A DNA stretch of 33,546 nt from an uncultured Bacteroides sp. (GCA_947074295.1 CAMTPC010000028.1:1-33546); one strand, 5' to 3'. Shown: positions 9,019 to 17,853, numbered from the stretch's first letter. Program-made: numbers and translations. The notes: a model not told the origin generated them from the sequence alone.

Positions 9019-9053
9019 CTCCACCAAGCCATTCTGCTTGGTGGAGTTTTTTT
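9019..9053 (+). terminator. Intrinsic terminator after the DUF4270 gene
   Basis: CTCCACCAAGC (9019-9029) pairs perfectly with GCTTGGTGGAG (9036-9046) over a 6-base loop, followed by seven T residues. This is a textbook intrinsic terminator. Confidence 0.93.
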
Positions 9054-9069
9054 ATTAAGTAGTTTAGCG

Positions 9070-9099
9070 TTGAAATCATTTATCTTTTTCGTATTTTTG
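9070..9099 (+). promoter_or_regulatory. Promoter of the metF operon
   Basis: TTG at 9070-9072 and TATTTTTG at 9092-9099 are separated by 19 bases, which fits the Bacteroides -33/-7 pattern. The metF ATG is 31 bases downstream. I see no riboswitch-like structure in this short leader. Confidence 0.65.
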
Positions 9100-9130
9100 C
9101 AAAATATGCCCTTGACGAATAATTAAGAAA

Positions 9131-10084
9131 ATGAGAGTTATAGACTTGATAAATAGCAATGAGAAGACAGCTTTCTCGTTTGAAATACTTCCCCCACTTA
9201 AAGGAACCGGTATTGATAAACTTTACCGCGACATAGATGAATTGCTAGAATTTGATCCCAAATATATCAATATCACTACGCACCGAAGTGAATATGTATA
9301 CAAGGATCTAGGCAATGGCATGTTTCAACGTAACCGACTTCGTAGAAGACCGGGTACAGTAGCCGTGGCTGCAGCTATCCAAAATAAATATAACATCACT
9401 GTTGTCCCTCATATTCTTTGTAGCGGATTTAGCCGCGAAGAGACGGAATATGTTCTTCTGGATCTTCAATTCCTAGGCATTACCGACCTTTTGGTGCTAC
9501 GAGGCGATAAAGCTAAACACGAAGCATCTTTCAAAGCAGATGAGAATGGCTATTTGCATGCATTGGAGCTAGAGGAACAAATCAACAGTTTCAATAAAGG
9601 AATATTCGTGGATGGCTCTGAAATGAAAGTGACTAACACCCCATTCTCATATGGCGTGGCTTGCTACCCTGAGAAACATGAGGAAGCACCCAACCTGGAA
9701 ACTGATATTTACTGGTTGAAGAAAAAGGTGGAGATGGGAGCTGAATATGCAGTAACACAACTATTCTTCGACAACAAGAAATATTTTGATTTTGTAGACA
9801 AAGCTAAAGCAGCTGGAATCAATGTGCCAATCATCCCAGGGATCAAGCCTTTTAAAAGACTGGCTCAATTAAGTGTCATCCCAAAAACATTTAAAGTGGA
9901 TTTACCGGAGGATTTAACCAAAGAATTGGCAAAATGCAAAAGTGATGCTGATGCCCAACAGGTGGGTATTGAATGGTGTATAGAACAAAGTCGCGAACTG
10001 ATAGCACATGGTGTGCCAAGCATCCATTTCTACTCTATTGGCGCCATAGATAGTATCAAAGAAGTAGCAAAAGTGATTTACTAA
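9131..10084 (+). CDS. metF: Methylenetetrahydrofolate reductase
   Basis: FAD-dependent reduction of 5,10-methylene-THF to 5-methyl-THF, the methyl donor for methionine synthesis. The 317-residue length fits a bacterial single-domain MetF TIM barrel. Visible family blocks are FSFEILPPLKG with the conserved Glu near the start, NITTHRS, the VPHILCSGFSREE strand, LLVLRGDK, YAVTQLFFDN and PIIPGIKP. It is first in a tight run: holB starts 22 bases after its stop. There is no obvious metabolic link to holB and ricT, so the order more likely reflects growth-linked co-expression. Confidence 0.96.
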   Translation: MRVIDLINSNEKTAFSFEILPPLKGTGIDKLYRDIDELLEFDPKYINITTHRSEYVYKDLGNGMFQRNRLRRRPGTVAVAAAIQNKYNITVVPHILCSGFSREETEYVLLDLQFLGITDLLVLRGDKAKHEASFKADENGYLHALELEEQINSFNKGIFVDGSEMKVTNTPFSYGVACYPEKHEEAPNLETDIYWLKKKVEMGAEYAVTQLFFDNKKYFDFVDKAKAAGINVPIIPGIKPFKRLAQLSVIPKTFKVDLPEDLTKELAKCKSDADAQQVGIEWCIEQSRELIAHGVPSIHFYSIGAIDSIKEVAKVIY

Positions 10085-10106
10085 CCACCCAAAACGATTA
10101 AGAACT

Positions 10107-11216
10107 GTGCTCTTTAAAGATGTTGTAGGACAAGAAACTATAAAGCGTCGCCTTATTGCAGAAGTCAATGAAGGCCGTATCGCACATGCGCTTCTTTTTA
10201 GCGGCATGCAGGGTGTTGGCAAACTAGCCATAGCATTGGCCTATGCGCAGTATATCTGTTGCCAAAACCCTGGACCAGAAGATTCATGTGGTTATTGTCC
10301 TTCGTGCACTAAATTTGCGAAACTGGTTCACCCGGATCTTCATTTTGTGCTGCCGACGATTAAGAAAATGACATCTGATGCTGTACTCAACAAATGGCGC
10401 AAACTTGTAACGACTTCGCCATATTTCAGCTATGAACAATGGTTAGATACTATCAATGCGGAAAATGCACAACCCATTATCTATACACATGAGGCAGATA
10501 TCATAACTCGCAAACTCAGCCTGAAATCAAACGAAGGTGGTTATAAGATCGCTATCGTATGGCTGGCTGACAAAATGCAGGTGAACTGCGCTAACAAACT
10601 GCTAAAGCTACTAGAAGAACCACCTGCGCAAACTCTATTTATACTCATCACAGAAAGATCGGAAGAGTTGCTAGCCACTATATTGAGTAGGACCCAGCGC
10701 ATTAATTTCCGACCTCTTAACGAAGAAAGTATAAATATAGCCTTGCAACAAGAATGCGGTATAGAGCCCAATCAAAGCTTACAAATAGCTCATCTTGCTA
10801 ACGGCAGCTATACCAAAGCACTACAAACGATCAGTCTTGATGAAGAAAATCGTTTATTTTTTGACCTGTTCGTGAGCCTGATGCGATTATCGTATCAACG
10901 GAAAATACGCGAAATGAAACTTTGGAGCGAACAGGTTGCGGCTCTAGGCCGTGAAAGACAGAAGCGATTACTCCTTTACTGTCAACGGTTGATTCGCGAA
11001 AACTTCATATTCAATCTTCATCGCAATGAATTGACTTATATGAACCAAGATGAGAAATATTTCGCTTCACGCTTTGCTCCATTTGTCAATGAACGCAATG
11101 TGATGGGCATCATGGATGAACTGAGTGAAGCTCAACAACATATAGAACAAAATGTTAACGCTAAGATGGTATTTTTCGACTTCAGTCTGAAAATGATCGT
11201 ACTGTTGAAGCAATAA
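10107..11216 (+). CDS. holB: DNA polymerase III subunit delta' (clamp loader)
   Basis: AAA+ clamp-loader subunit that helps load the sliding clamp at the replication fork. The start is GTG at 10107, chosen because it gives LFKDVVGQETIKRRL, the normal delta' N-terminus, and no ATG fits. The Walker A-like loop is GMQGVGKLA (33-41). A zinc-binding set uses C51 or C52 with C61, C64 and C67. KLLKLLEEPP (about 164-173) marks the Walker B/sensor region. The usual SRC motif reads SRTQ (about 194-197), so its Cys is lost. Length is 369 residues. It is followed after 14 bases by ricT; holB next to a RicT/YaaT gene is also the order in Bacillus. Confidence 0.93.
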   Translation: MLFKDVVGQETIKRRLIAEVNEGRIAHALLFSGMQGVGKLAIALAYAQYICCQNPGPEDSCGYCPSCTKFAKLVHPDLHFVLPTIKKMTSDAVLNKWRKLVTTSPYFSYEQWLDTINAENAQPIIYTHEADIITRKLSLKSNEGGYKIAIVWLADKMQVNCANKLLKLLEEPPAQTLFILITERSEELLATILSRTQRINFRPLNEESINIALQQECGIEPNQSLQIAHLANGSYTKALQTISLDEENRLFFDLFVSLMRLSYQRKIREMKLWSEQVAALGRERQKRLLLYCQRLIRENFIFNLHRNELTYMNQDEKYFASRFAPFVNERNVMGIMDELSEAQQHIEQNVNAKMVFFDFSLKMIVLLKQ

Positions 11217-11230
11217 AACAAACAACAAAT

Positions 11231-12658
11231 ATGGAATTCATACTTCATAATGGGAGCGGCGGCCTTTGCCGAAAAGGATGTTCCCGACATATAAATAAAC
11301 TGAACACCTACGATTGGCTTGCCGATGTTCCGGGTAATGCGGAAGAGTGTGACATGGTAGAGGTGCAGTTCAAAAATACCCGCAAAGGTTATTACCTGAA
11401 CAGTAATAAAGTAAAACTGGATAAAGGAGACATTGTGGCAGTTGAAGCTACGCCTGGACATGACATAGGCGTAGTGACACTAACTGGCAGACTGGTTCCG
11501 CTCCAGATGAAGAAAGCCAACTTCAAGCATGATACCGAACTTAAACGTATTTACCGCAAAGCAAAGCCGGTAGATATAGAAAAGTATGAGGAGGCCAAAG
11601 AAAAGGAACATGCAACCATGATTCGCTCACGCCAAATCGCCAACAATCTCAACCTGAATATGAAGATTGGAGATGTGGAATATCAAGGGGATGGTAACAA
11701 GGCAATCTTCTACTACATTGCTGACGAACGTGTAGACTTCCGCCAATTAATTAAGGTTTTGGCTGAAGCTTTCCGAGTACGTATCGAAATGAAGCAAATC
11801 GGTGCACGCCAAGAGGCCGGACGTATTGGAGGTATCGGCCCATGTGGACGCGAACTGTGCTGCGCCACTTGGATGACTAGTTTCATTTCAGTATCTACTA
11901 GTGCTGCTCGCTTCCAGGATATCTCTCTTAACCCACAAAAACTAGCAGGTCAGTGCGCTAAACTGAAATGTTGTCTCAACTATGAGGTAGATTGTTATGT
12001 AGAAGCACAAAAGAGATTACCATCTAAGGAAATTGCTCTCGAAACACTGGATAGCACTTATTTCTTCTTTAAAGCAGATATTCTGGCCAACCAAATTACT
12101 TATTCAACCGATAAGAATATCCCTGCCAACTTGATTACTATATCTGGCCGCAGAGCCTTCGAGATAATCGGTTTAAACAAGAAAGGAGCTAAACCAGAAT
12201 CACTATTAGGTGAAGATCGAAAACGTGAACCACAAAAGCCAGTCGACTTAGTGGAACAAGAGAGCTTGACTCGATTTGACCGCAAAGGAAGGGGCGAAGG
12301 TGGAAATAATCCAAGAAATAAGAAAAAGAAAAAGGGAGGGAATAAACCAACACAAGGAGGGGAAAGGAATGTAGAAGCCACTGCAGCAGAAGCGCCACGT
12401 CCACAGCGTCCTGCAGATAATAATAGAAACAATAACCAGCAGCAGCGTCCGCCAAGAGGAGATAGAGAAAGAAACAGAAACAACAATACTCCCAATAATA
12501 GCGGCAATACCAATAATGGTAATGCGAATGGTAATAATAGACCTCAGCAGGGTCAACCATCTGCCAATAAGAATAAAAAACGTGGAGATAGACCAAGACC
12601 GAACAATGAACGCCCCATCAAAGAAAAGCCTAATCAAAAACCTCCTGTTAAAGAGTAG
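11231..12658 (+). CDS. ricT: RicT (YaaT/PSP1 family) iron-sulfur complex subunit homologue with a disordered Asn/Arg/Pro-rich tail
   Basis: Residues about 30-315 match the PSP1/YaaT family. In Bacillus, RicT joins RicA and RicF in a [4Fe-4S] complex that acts on RNase Y and on developmental regulation. Cysteines that could bind clusters are C205, C210 and C211 (GPCGRELCC), then C242, C247, C248 and C255, with extra C13, C17 and C40 near the N-terminus. Residues about 345-475 are low complexity: Lys-rich (RNKKKKKGGNK), then Asn/Arg/Gln/Pro repeats, suggesting a disordered, RNA-binding-like tail that Bacillus RicT does not have in this form. No RicA or RicF partner is in the window. The last 53 bases overlap the start of gldH in another frame. 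The role in Bacteroidales is unproven. Confidence 0.87.
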   Translation: MEFILHNGSGGLCRKGCSRHINKLNTYDWLADVPGNAEECDMVEVQFKNTRKGYYLNSNKVKLDKGDIVAVEATPGHDIGVVTLTGRLVPLQMKKANFKHDTELKRIYRKAKPVDIEKYEEAKEKEHATMIRSRQIANNLNLNMKIGDVEYQGDGNKAIFYYIADERVDFRQLIKVLAEAFRVRIEMKQIGARQEAGRIGGIGPCGRELCCATWMTSFISVSTSAARFQDISLNPQKLAGQCAKLKCCLNYEVDCYVEAQKRLPSKEIALETLDSTYFFFKADILANQITYSTDKNIPANLITISGRRAFEIIGLNKKGAKPESLLGEDRKREPQKPVDLVEQESLTRFDRKGRGEGGNNPRNKKKKKGGNKPTQGGERNVEATAAEAPRPQRPADNNRNNNQQQRPPRGDRERNRNNNTPNNSGNTNNGNANGNNRPQQGQPSANKNKKRGDRPRPNNERPIKEKPNQKPPVKE

Positions 12659-13109
12659 CCCTATATTCTTTATATTATTGGTTTTTGCTGCATGCAATAC
12701 GAATCAACTTACTTACTATAAATACCAACCCGTAAATGTTACGGGTTGGCTTAGAAGTGACACACTCCTATTCGAGATAACTAATCTAGAAGACGGCAAT
12801 TTACCAATTTCGGTCACTACCGAAATAAGGTATACAACGGATTATCCATATACGAACATCAGTCTTTGCGTGATGCATAACCTAGAAGACAGCTTGACTT
12901 GGCGAAAAGACACATTGCACTATACTTTAATCGACAGAGAAGGCCGACATAGCACTAATAATTGGAGCTGCTTATATGAGGCGAACGAGACCTTACCCAA
13001 TCTGAATATTATCCAACCAGGCGAAACTAGCTATATCAAGGTGTATCAGATCATGGAAAAGGACACACTGGCCGGCGTCCACGATATTGGCATTAAAATT
13101 TCGCATTGA
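12606..13109 (+). CDS. gldH: GldH family lipoprotein
   Basis: The 167-residue lipoprotein has a Lys-rich n-region (MNAPSKKSLIKNLLLK), a short hydrophobic core and the lipobox VFAAC, with Cys30 as the lipidated residue. The mature part (YYKYQPVNVTGWLRSDTLLFEI and the following beta-rich region) matches GldH, required for gliding in Flavobacterium, but also kept in Bacteroidales that do not glide, where its job is not clear. The ATG at 12606 is the only start that keeps the full signal peptide, although it places 53 bases inside ricT. Further upstream in-frame Met codons would add a long soluble extension. It ends four bases before the rodA stop on the opposite strand. Confidence 0.85.
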   Translation: MNAPSKKSLIKNLLLKSSPIFFILLVFAACNTNQLTYYKYQPVNVTGWLRSDTLLFEITNLEDGNLPISVTTEIRYTTDYPYTNISLCVMHNLEDSLTWRKDTLHYTLIDREGRHSTNNWSCLYEANETLPNLNIIQPGETSYIKVYQIMEKDTLAGVHDIGIKISH

Positions 13110-13113
13110 ACTA

Positions 13114-14571
13114 TTAAAGACGACGCGAACGTCCTGCATCTATGCGCAGGAAGATAAAGAGCAATATGGTAAATCCCCATAAAGATGAGCCTCCATAACT
13201 AAAGAAAGGCAATGGGATACCAATCACAGGCGTGAGGCCCAATACCATACCTATATTAATGAACAGATGAAAAAGGAAGATACTCATAACTGAATAGCCA
13301 TAGACACGCCCGAATGTTGAGGTTTGCCGCTCAGCAATATAGATCAGACGAAGTATCAAGAAAAGGAAAAGCAACAATACGACTGTAGAGCCTACAAAAC
13401 CCTGCTCTTCACCAATAGTACAAAAGATGAAATCGGTGTCTTGTTCGGGCACATATTTAAGCTTTGTTTGTGTCCCATTCAAAAACCCCTTACCACTAAA
13501 CCCTCCCGAACCAATAGCAATCTTGGATTGATTTACATTATATCCAGCACCAGTTGGATCATCTTTCATACCCAAAACCACCTGTATGCGGACTTGTTGA
13601 TGAGGTTCAAGTACATTGTCAAATACATAATCACTAGAGTACATAAAGGCGATAGAACCAATTGTGAAGACACTTATCAACCAATAGATATGCTGCCATT
13701 TACGGAAAGCTAAATAAAGCAAATAACCCACAAGCAAAGCACTTAGTCCCCATAATACCCAGACTAGATTAAAGTGAATATAATACTCGGAAATGATATA
13801 TGCAACGACTACAATAAACACGTTGCCAATGACCAATTTCAGGGCTAAAGCAGCATCTTTAACATAGGCCCAAAGCATGAGCGAAGTGAATATAATGATG
13901 AGTGACAAAACAACAAATTCGCCGACTGGTGTAGGAGTATCGGCAATATATACTTCACCATATCTTATACTTACAATGAAATAGAGCACCGCACAAACCC
14001 CAGAAAAAAGAACTGCACCTGGCATACCTTCTCGATAAAAAACCAAGAAAAAGGCAAGATAAACCAAAGCAGATCCAGTCTCACGCTGCAAAATAATAAG
14101 CAGCATCGGCAATAGAACGATCGCTGACATCAATAAAGCAGACTTTAGATGATGCATATTAAAACCATAAGAGCCCATATATTTGGCTAACGCTAGAGCC
14201 GTGGCAAATTTGGCGAATTCGGCTGGTTGAAGACTCACAGGACCTAGTTGAAGCCAGGAGCGAGAGCCCTTAACCTCGGGGGCTATAAATATCGTTACAA
14301 TCAACAAAAGCAAAATTCCACCATAGATGAAGTAAGAGAACATATTATAAAGACGATCTTCAAGCATCATCAAAATAAAGCCTAGACCAAAGGAGCAGAT
14401 AATCCAGATGAACTGTTTACCTGCGCGTGTTGAGAAGTCAAAGAAATCGCGATCACTAAAATCATAACTGGCACCACAAATACTAAACCATCCTGCTATG
14501 ACCAAAATGACATACACACAAATGATCCACCAATCAATCGTTTTCCAAAGACTAACGTTCCTCATCCCCAT
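13114..14571 (-). CDS. rodA: Rod-shape SEDS glycosyltransferase RodA, with an enlarged membrane core
   Basis: Polytopic SEDS protein that polymerises lipid II during elongation with PBP2. Family blocks are clear: GSRSWLQLGPVSLQPAEFAK (102-121), GAGYNVNQSKIAIGSGGFSG (341-360), GKGFLNGTQTKL, and EQDTDFIF with the catalytic Asp at 380 (by alignment to E. coli Asp262), then PLPFFSYGGSS (454-464). At 485 residues it is about 115 longer than E. coli RodA. The excess lies between QRETG (162-166) and QQVRIQ (325-330) and holds several extra hydrophobic segments. The first ATG overlaps the mrdA end by 20 bases; the Met at codon 3 would overlap by 14. It is last in the purH-mre operon, and there is no room for a terminator before gldH. 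Confidence 0.94.
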   Translation of the reverse strand: MGMRNVSLWKTIDWWIICVYVILVIAGWFSICGASYDFSDRDFFDFSTRAGKQFIWIICSFGLGFILMMLEDRLYNMFSYFIYGGILLLLIVTIFIAPEVKGSRSWLQLGPVSLQPAEFAKFATALALAKYMGSYGFNMHHLKSALLMSAIVLLPMLLIILQRETGSALVYLAFFLVFYREGMPGAVLFSGVCAVLYFIVSIRYGEVYIADTPTPVGEFVVLSLIIIFTSLMLWAYVKDAALALKLVIGNVFIVVVAYIISEYYIHFNLVWVLWGLSALLVGYLLYLAFRKWQHIYWLISVFTIGSIAFMYSSDYVFDNVLEPHQQVRIQVVLGMKDDPTGAGYNVNQSKIAIGSGGFSGKGFLNGTQTKLKYVPEQDTDFIFCTIGEEQGFVGSTVVLLLFLFLILRLIYIAERQTSTFGRVYGYSVMSIFLFHLFINIGMVLGLTPVIGIPLPFFSYGGSSLWGFTILLFIFLRIDAGRSRRL

Positions 14572-16408
14572 AATATATTATACGGTTACTAATTTCCTCA
14601 GCACGTGTTTCGCTCAGTGGTGAGAGTTCTCCATTCAAGTATTGTTCCATCATCAGTGTACCGATGGGCACGCCATAAGTAGCACCGAATCCACCATTTT
14701 CTACATAAACGCCTATGGCTATCTTAGGATTGTCCATTGGTGCAAATCCCATAAAGATAGAATGGTCTTTCCCACGATTTTGCGCAGTTCCTGTCTTACC
14801 ACATATCTTGCCCTCGGGAAACCAATATTCCGCAGTACGACATGTACCACCTGTCACAGCCATACGCATGCCTTCTACGACAGGATCGTAATGTTTTGAA
14901 TCGATAGTGGTGTAGCGCCGTTCAGTATAAGTGCTATCCAGGCTATTGTCTTCAATCTCCTTTACAATGTGTGGAGTTACAAAAAAGCCACGATTAGCAA
15001 TAGTAGCACCTAAATTCGCGATTTGCAAAGGGGTAGTAAGAATTTCTCCTTGCCCAATAGATATACTGATAACGGTCAAGCCATTCCAACGTCCATTATA
15101 TGGCTTATCATAGAAAGCTGCATTGGGAATGAAGCCTCGTACTTCGCCTGGCAAATCGACACCCAAACGATAACCGAAGCCTTGAGAGACCATGTGATCT
15201 TTCCAAACAGTCAGAGCATTTTGCGAAGAACCATATTTACGATCGCCAAACATACGGTAAAGCCCCCAACAGAAATAGGCATTACATGAAGTAGCGATCG
15301 AAGGAACCAGAGGTAAAGGTGAACCATGTGGGTGGCATCCAACGCGCAAACCTGCATGAACAAAACCATTGTAGCAAGGGAAAGAGGGAGTATGTTCCTG
15401 TATGATATCTTCTTCAAGGAAGACTAACGCTTGTGCAGTCTTGAAGGTAGAACCAGGTGGATAGGAACCCATCAACGCGCGATTCAACAAAGGTTTACGG
15501 TTATCACGTTGTAGCATAGCATGATTACGTCCACGTTGACGACCAATCATCAGATGTGGGTCAAAATCGGGTGAAGACACGAGACACAGAATTTCCCCGG
15601 TTTCTGGTTCAATAGCTACTACACTACCAATCTTATTCTTCAGCAAACGTTCACCAAGCATTTGAAGCTGAATATCTAGAGAAAGAGTCAGATTTTTACC
15701 CGGCACAGAAGGATGGTCAAATTCACCATTCATATAACTACCTTGGATGCGTCCATGCGCATCACGAAGTAAAACCTCAACTCCTTTTTCACCGCGCAGA
15801 TACTTTTCATAAGAACGCTCTACACCTTGTTTTCCGATATAATCACCTCGTATATAGTAGGGATCATTCTCAATATCACGCATGGATACTTCTCCGATAT
15901 CTCCCAAGGCATGAGCGGCCGAATTGTAAGTATATTGACGGATAGTGCGGCGTTGAATACTAAAGCCCGGGAATTTGAAGAGCTTCTCTTGAAACACACC
16001 ACACTCTTCAGCCGAAAGTTGGCTCATAAACAACTGCTGAGTATAGCGTGAATAGCCTGGATTTTTGCGCCGATTGCGCATATCTTCCAGGATTCTCAGG
16101 AATTGCTCTTTCGTGATATCAAGTGTACGACAAAGATCCAGAGTATCAAGATTGGTCACTTCACGAGGTATCATATAGATATCGTAAGCTGGTTGATTAA
16201 AAACAAGCAAATCACCCGTACGATCATAGATAGCTCCGCGCGAAGGATATTGTATTTTGTTCAGAAAGGCATTATTATCCGCATTCTGCTTATAATCATC
16301 GGTTGAGATTTGCAGTACGAATAATCGGCAGATATATAGTATCACAATAATGATAGCAGCTCCGCCAATGACATACTTCCTCTTTTCTAATAAATAGTTC
16401 TTTACCAT
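14552..16408 (-). CDS. mrdA: Penicillin-binding protein 2 (elongation transpeptidase)
   Basis: Class B PBP, partner of RodA in lateral wall synthesis, anchored in the inner membrane by one N-terminal helix (about residues 12-32). The pedestal region begins near SRGAIYDRTGDLL (56-68). The active-site motifs are complete: S320-T-F-K323, S374-C-N376 and K538-T-G540. The 618 residues agree with the family. Its start lies 9 bases after the mreD stop, and its end overlaps rodA. It is the expected beta-lactam target of the elongation complex. Confidence 0.96.
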   Translation of the reverse strand: MVKNYLLEKRKYVIGGAAIIIVILYICRLFVLQISTDDYKQNADNNAFLNKIQYPSRGAIYDRTGDLLVFNQPAYDIYMIPREVTNLDTLDLCRTLDITKEQFLRILEDMRNRRKNPGYSRYTQQLFMSQLSAEECGVFQEKLFKFPGFSIQRRTIRQYTYNSAAHALGDIGEVSMRDIENDPYYIRGDYIGKQGVERSYEKYLRGEKGVEVLLRDAHGRIQGSYMNGEFDHPSVPGKNLTLSLDIQLQMLGERLLKNKIGSVVAIEPETGEILCLVSSPDFDPHLMIGRQRGRNHAMLQRDNRKPLLNRALMGSYPPGSTFKTAQALVFLEEDIIQEHTPSFPCYNGFVHAGLRVGCHPHGSPLPLVPSIATSCNAYFCWGLYRMFGDRKYGSSQNALTVWKDHMVSQGFGYRLGVDLPGEVRGFIPNAAFYDKPYNGRWNGLTVISISIGQGEILTTPLQIANLGATIANRGFFVTPHIVKEIEDNSLDSTYTERRYTTIDSKHYDPVVEGMRMAVTGGTCRTAEYWFPEGKICGKTGTAQNRGKDHSIFMGFAPMDNPKIAIGVYVENGGFGATYGVPIGTLMMEQYLNGELSPLSETRAEEISNRIIYYGDEER

Positions 16409-16417
16409 TATTTTCTA

Positions 16418-16918
16418 TTACCCTCTTCTAACACTTTCAATAGCCAAGATACAAATCACAGTCAACGCCGTGCAAGACACTATGCGCAATAAAAGAGTAC
16501 CCCATGTAGTAAATGAGAAAAATTCGATTGTTAGGAGTATTGCCAAGAAAGAGAATACACATACGATCGTATATTTTACAAATGAACCTACCCCCATAGA
16601 TTTAAATGAAGGGACGATACTATCGAGTAGATCACGTGGAGTAAAAAGTCGGAGGAAAAAAGGCCTGATGAATGCTAATCCTACACAAGCAGCAGCATTC
16701 ATTCCCGGCGTGTTCGAGAATATATCGATACAAATTCCGAGCAAGAAAGCCGTTAGAAGCAATAAATTACGAGATATGCCTGTAGGAAGTCGCAATAAGA
16801 AATAGATATAAAGGAAAGGAGTCATAATCCCAAGAATATGAATCTTATTAAGGATAAGCACTTGAAGAAGTATTAATCCTATAAACCAATATATTTGTTG
16901 TAGTAGATTGATTATCAT
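16418..16918 (-). CDS. mreD: Rod-shape membrane protein MreD
   Basis: Small hydrophobic protein of 166 residues with about five predicted membrane segments. Sequence is weakly conserved in this family, but the size, hydropathy and position between mreC and mrdA make the call firm. It starts 13 bases after the mreC stop, in a tight operon. MreD links MreC to the rest of the elongation complex in the inner membrane. Confidence 0.9.
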   Translation of the reverse strand: MIINLLQQIYWFIGLILLQVLILNKIHILGIMTPFLYIYFLLRLPTGISRNLLLLTAFLLGICIDIFSNTPGMNAAACVGLAFIRPFFLRLFTPRDLLDSIVPSFKSMGVGSFVKYTIVCVFSFLAILLTIEFFSFTTWGTLLLRIVSCTALTVICILAIESVRRG

Positions 16919-16931
16919 TGTATCAGAATAT

Positions 16932-17762
16932 CTATTTTTCTAGTTCATTAATTTCGTGGCGATTGTTGCGTGCTATTACACGAACATCTGTGAGTTTACC
17001 AAAGTCTGTCGCGAGTTTGATTTTCAGAATATAAGAAAGGCCATCATCCGAATTGAACATATCGTCGATCGTACCTACCACAATACCTTCAGGAAATACA
17101 GTAGAATAGCCACTCGTTATAACTTGATCGCCCAACTGAAAAACGGCATGGCGTGGTAAATCTTGTAGATAAGCAAATTGTGGATCTTTTCCATTCCATT
17201 TGAGGTGCCCGAAATAGTCACTACCGGCAATCTTGCAACTAATATTCGATTTACTATTCAACAATGATATCACTAATGAATAGGAGGGCGAAGTCTTATA
17301 GACAATGCCAACAATACCATTTCGGTCAATCACCCCCATGTCTGGTTCTATACCGGCTAATGAACCTTTATTGATTGTGATATAATTGTCAGCATGATTT
17401 AGACTATTATTAACTACCTTGGCTTTGAACAATTCATAGTCTTCAGTACGCATATTCTTGATACTGACAATCTCAGTAGAATCGTTCACGAAGTCATGAA
17501 GACGATTCTCCAGATTAGTCAATTGCAGCTCTAACTCCATATTTCGATCTAATAAATCATCATTGGCTGATTTTAGATGAAAATAAGATGTGACACCATT
17601 CGATATTTCATAAACCACACCTGAAATGACGTTGGCTGAACTAAAATAAACGCTTTGTTGATAGCGATTGAAATTGAATAAAAGGATGAAACTGATTACT
17701 TCTAATATTAGAAAGAAGAACCAATGACTATATTTTACTAGAAATTGAAGTAGGTTTCGCAT
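16932..17762 (-). CDS. mreC: Rod-shape protein MreC
   Basis: Periplasmic scaffold of the elongation machine, anchored by an N-terminal helix, that activates PBP2 in studied bacteria. The start was set at the ATG complement 17760-17762 (MRNLLQFLVKYSHWFFF), giving 276 residues with a proper short N-terminus before the membrane helix (about 13-33). An in-frame Met 20 codons upstream (17822) is rejected because the extension is unlike MreC and reads through the stem of a strong hairpin. A coiled coil (about 65-100, DDLLDRNMELELQLTNLENR) is followed by the beta domains (GVIDRNGIVGIVYK, YSLVISLLNSKSNISCK). The 124-base gap after mreB is unusual within this otherwise tight operon. Confidence 0.95.
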   Translation of the reverse strand: MRNLLQFLVKYSHWFFFLILEVISFILLFNFNRYQQSVYFSSANVISGVVYEISNGVTSYFHLKSANDDLLDRNMELELQLTNLENRLHDFVNDSTEIVSIKNMRTEDYELFKAKVVNNSLNHADNYITINKGSLAGIEPDMGVIDRNGIVGIVYKTSPSYSLVISLLNSKSNISCKIAGSDYFGHLKWNGKDPQFAYLQDLPRHAVFQLGDQVITSGYSTVFPEGIVVGTIDDMFNSDDGLSYILKIKLATDFGKLTDVRVIARNNRHEINELEK

Positions 17763-17789
17763 ACTGCTCGATTGCCCTGTTTTAGATAA

Positions 17790-17853
17790 ATAATGTGTCA
17801 ATACGCATCTACATATATCCAATGATATATGAAGAAAACGATTGACACATTAT
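17790..17853 (-). promoter_or_regulatory. Strong nested hairpin in the mreB-mreC gap
   Basis: ATAATGTGTCAAT (17790-17802) is a perfect 13-bp inverted repeat of ATTGACACATTAT (17841-17853). Inside it, CATATATC (17812-17819) pairs perfectly with GATATATG (17824-17831) over the loop CAAT. No clear U tract follows in the minus-strand direction, so it is not a plain terminator. It lies 27 bases before the mreC start and just after a promoter-like box. Possible roles are a 5' stabilising stem of the mreC transcript, a processing site that sets different MreB and MreC levels, or an operator. Confidence 0.7.

Noticed and set aside
9100..9130. Riboswitch before metF
   Set aside because: The leader after the promoter is about 30 bases, too short for a SAM or folate-type riboswitch, and has no stem-loop.
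12300..12640. Tandem DNA repeat in the ricT tail
   Set aside because: The bias comes from Asn/Arg/Gln/Pro codons. I could not define a fixed repeat unit.
12100..12697. Three overlapping minus-strand open frames opposite the ricT tail
   Set aside because: The low-complexity Asn/Arg codons are stop-poor in reverse. Their products are Leu/Phe/Tyr/Ile-rich strings without family character.
17763..17822. Upstream extension of the mreC frame
   Set aside because: Twenty residues unlike MreC, read through the stem of the hairpin. The ATG at 17760-17762 gives the normal N-terminus.
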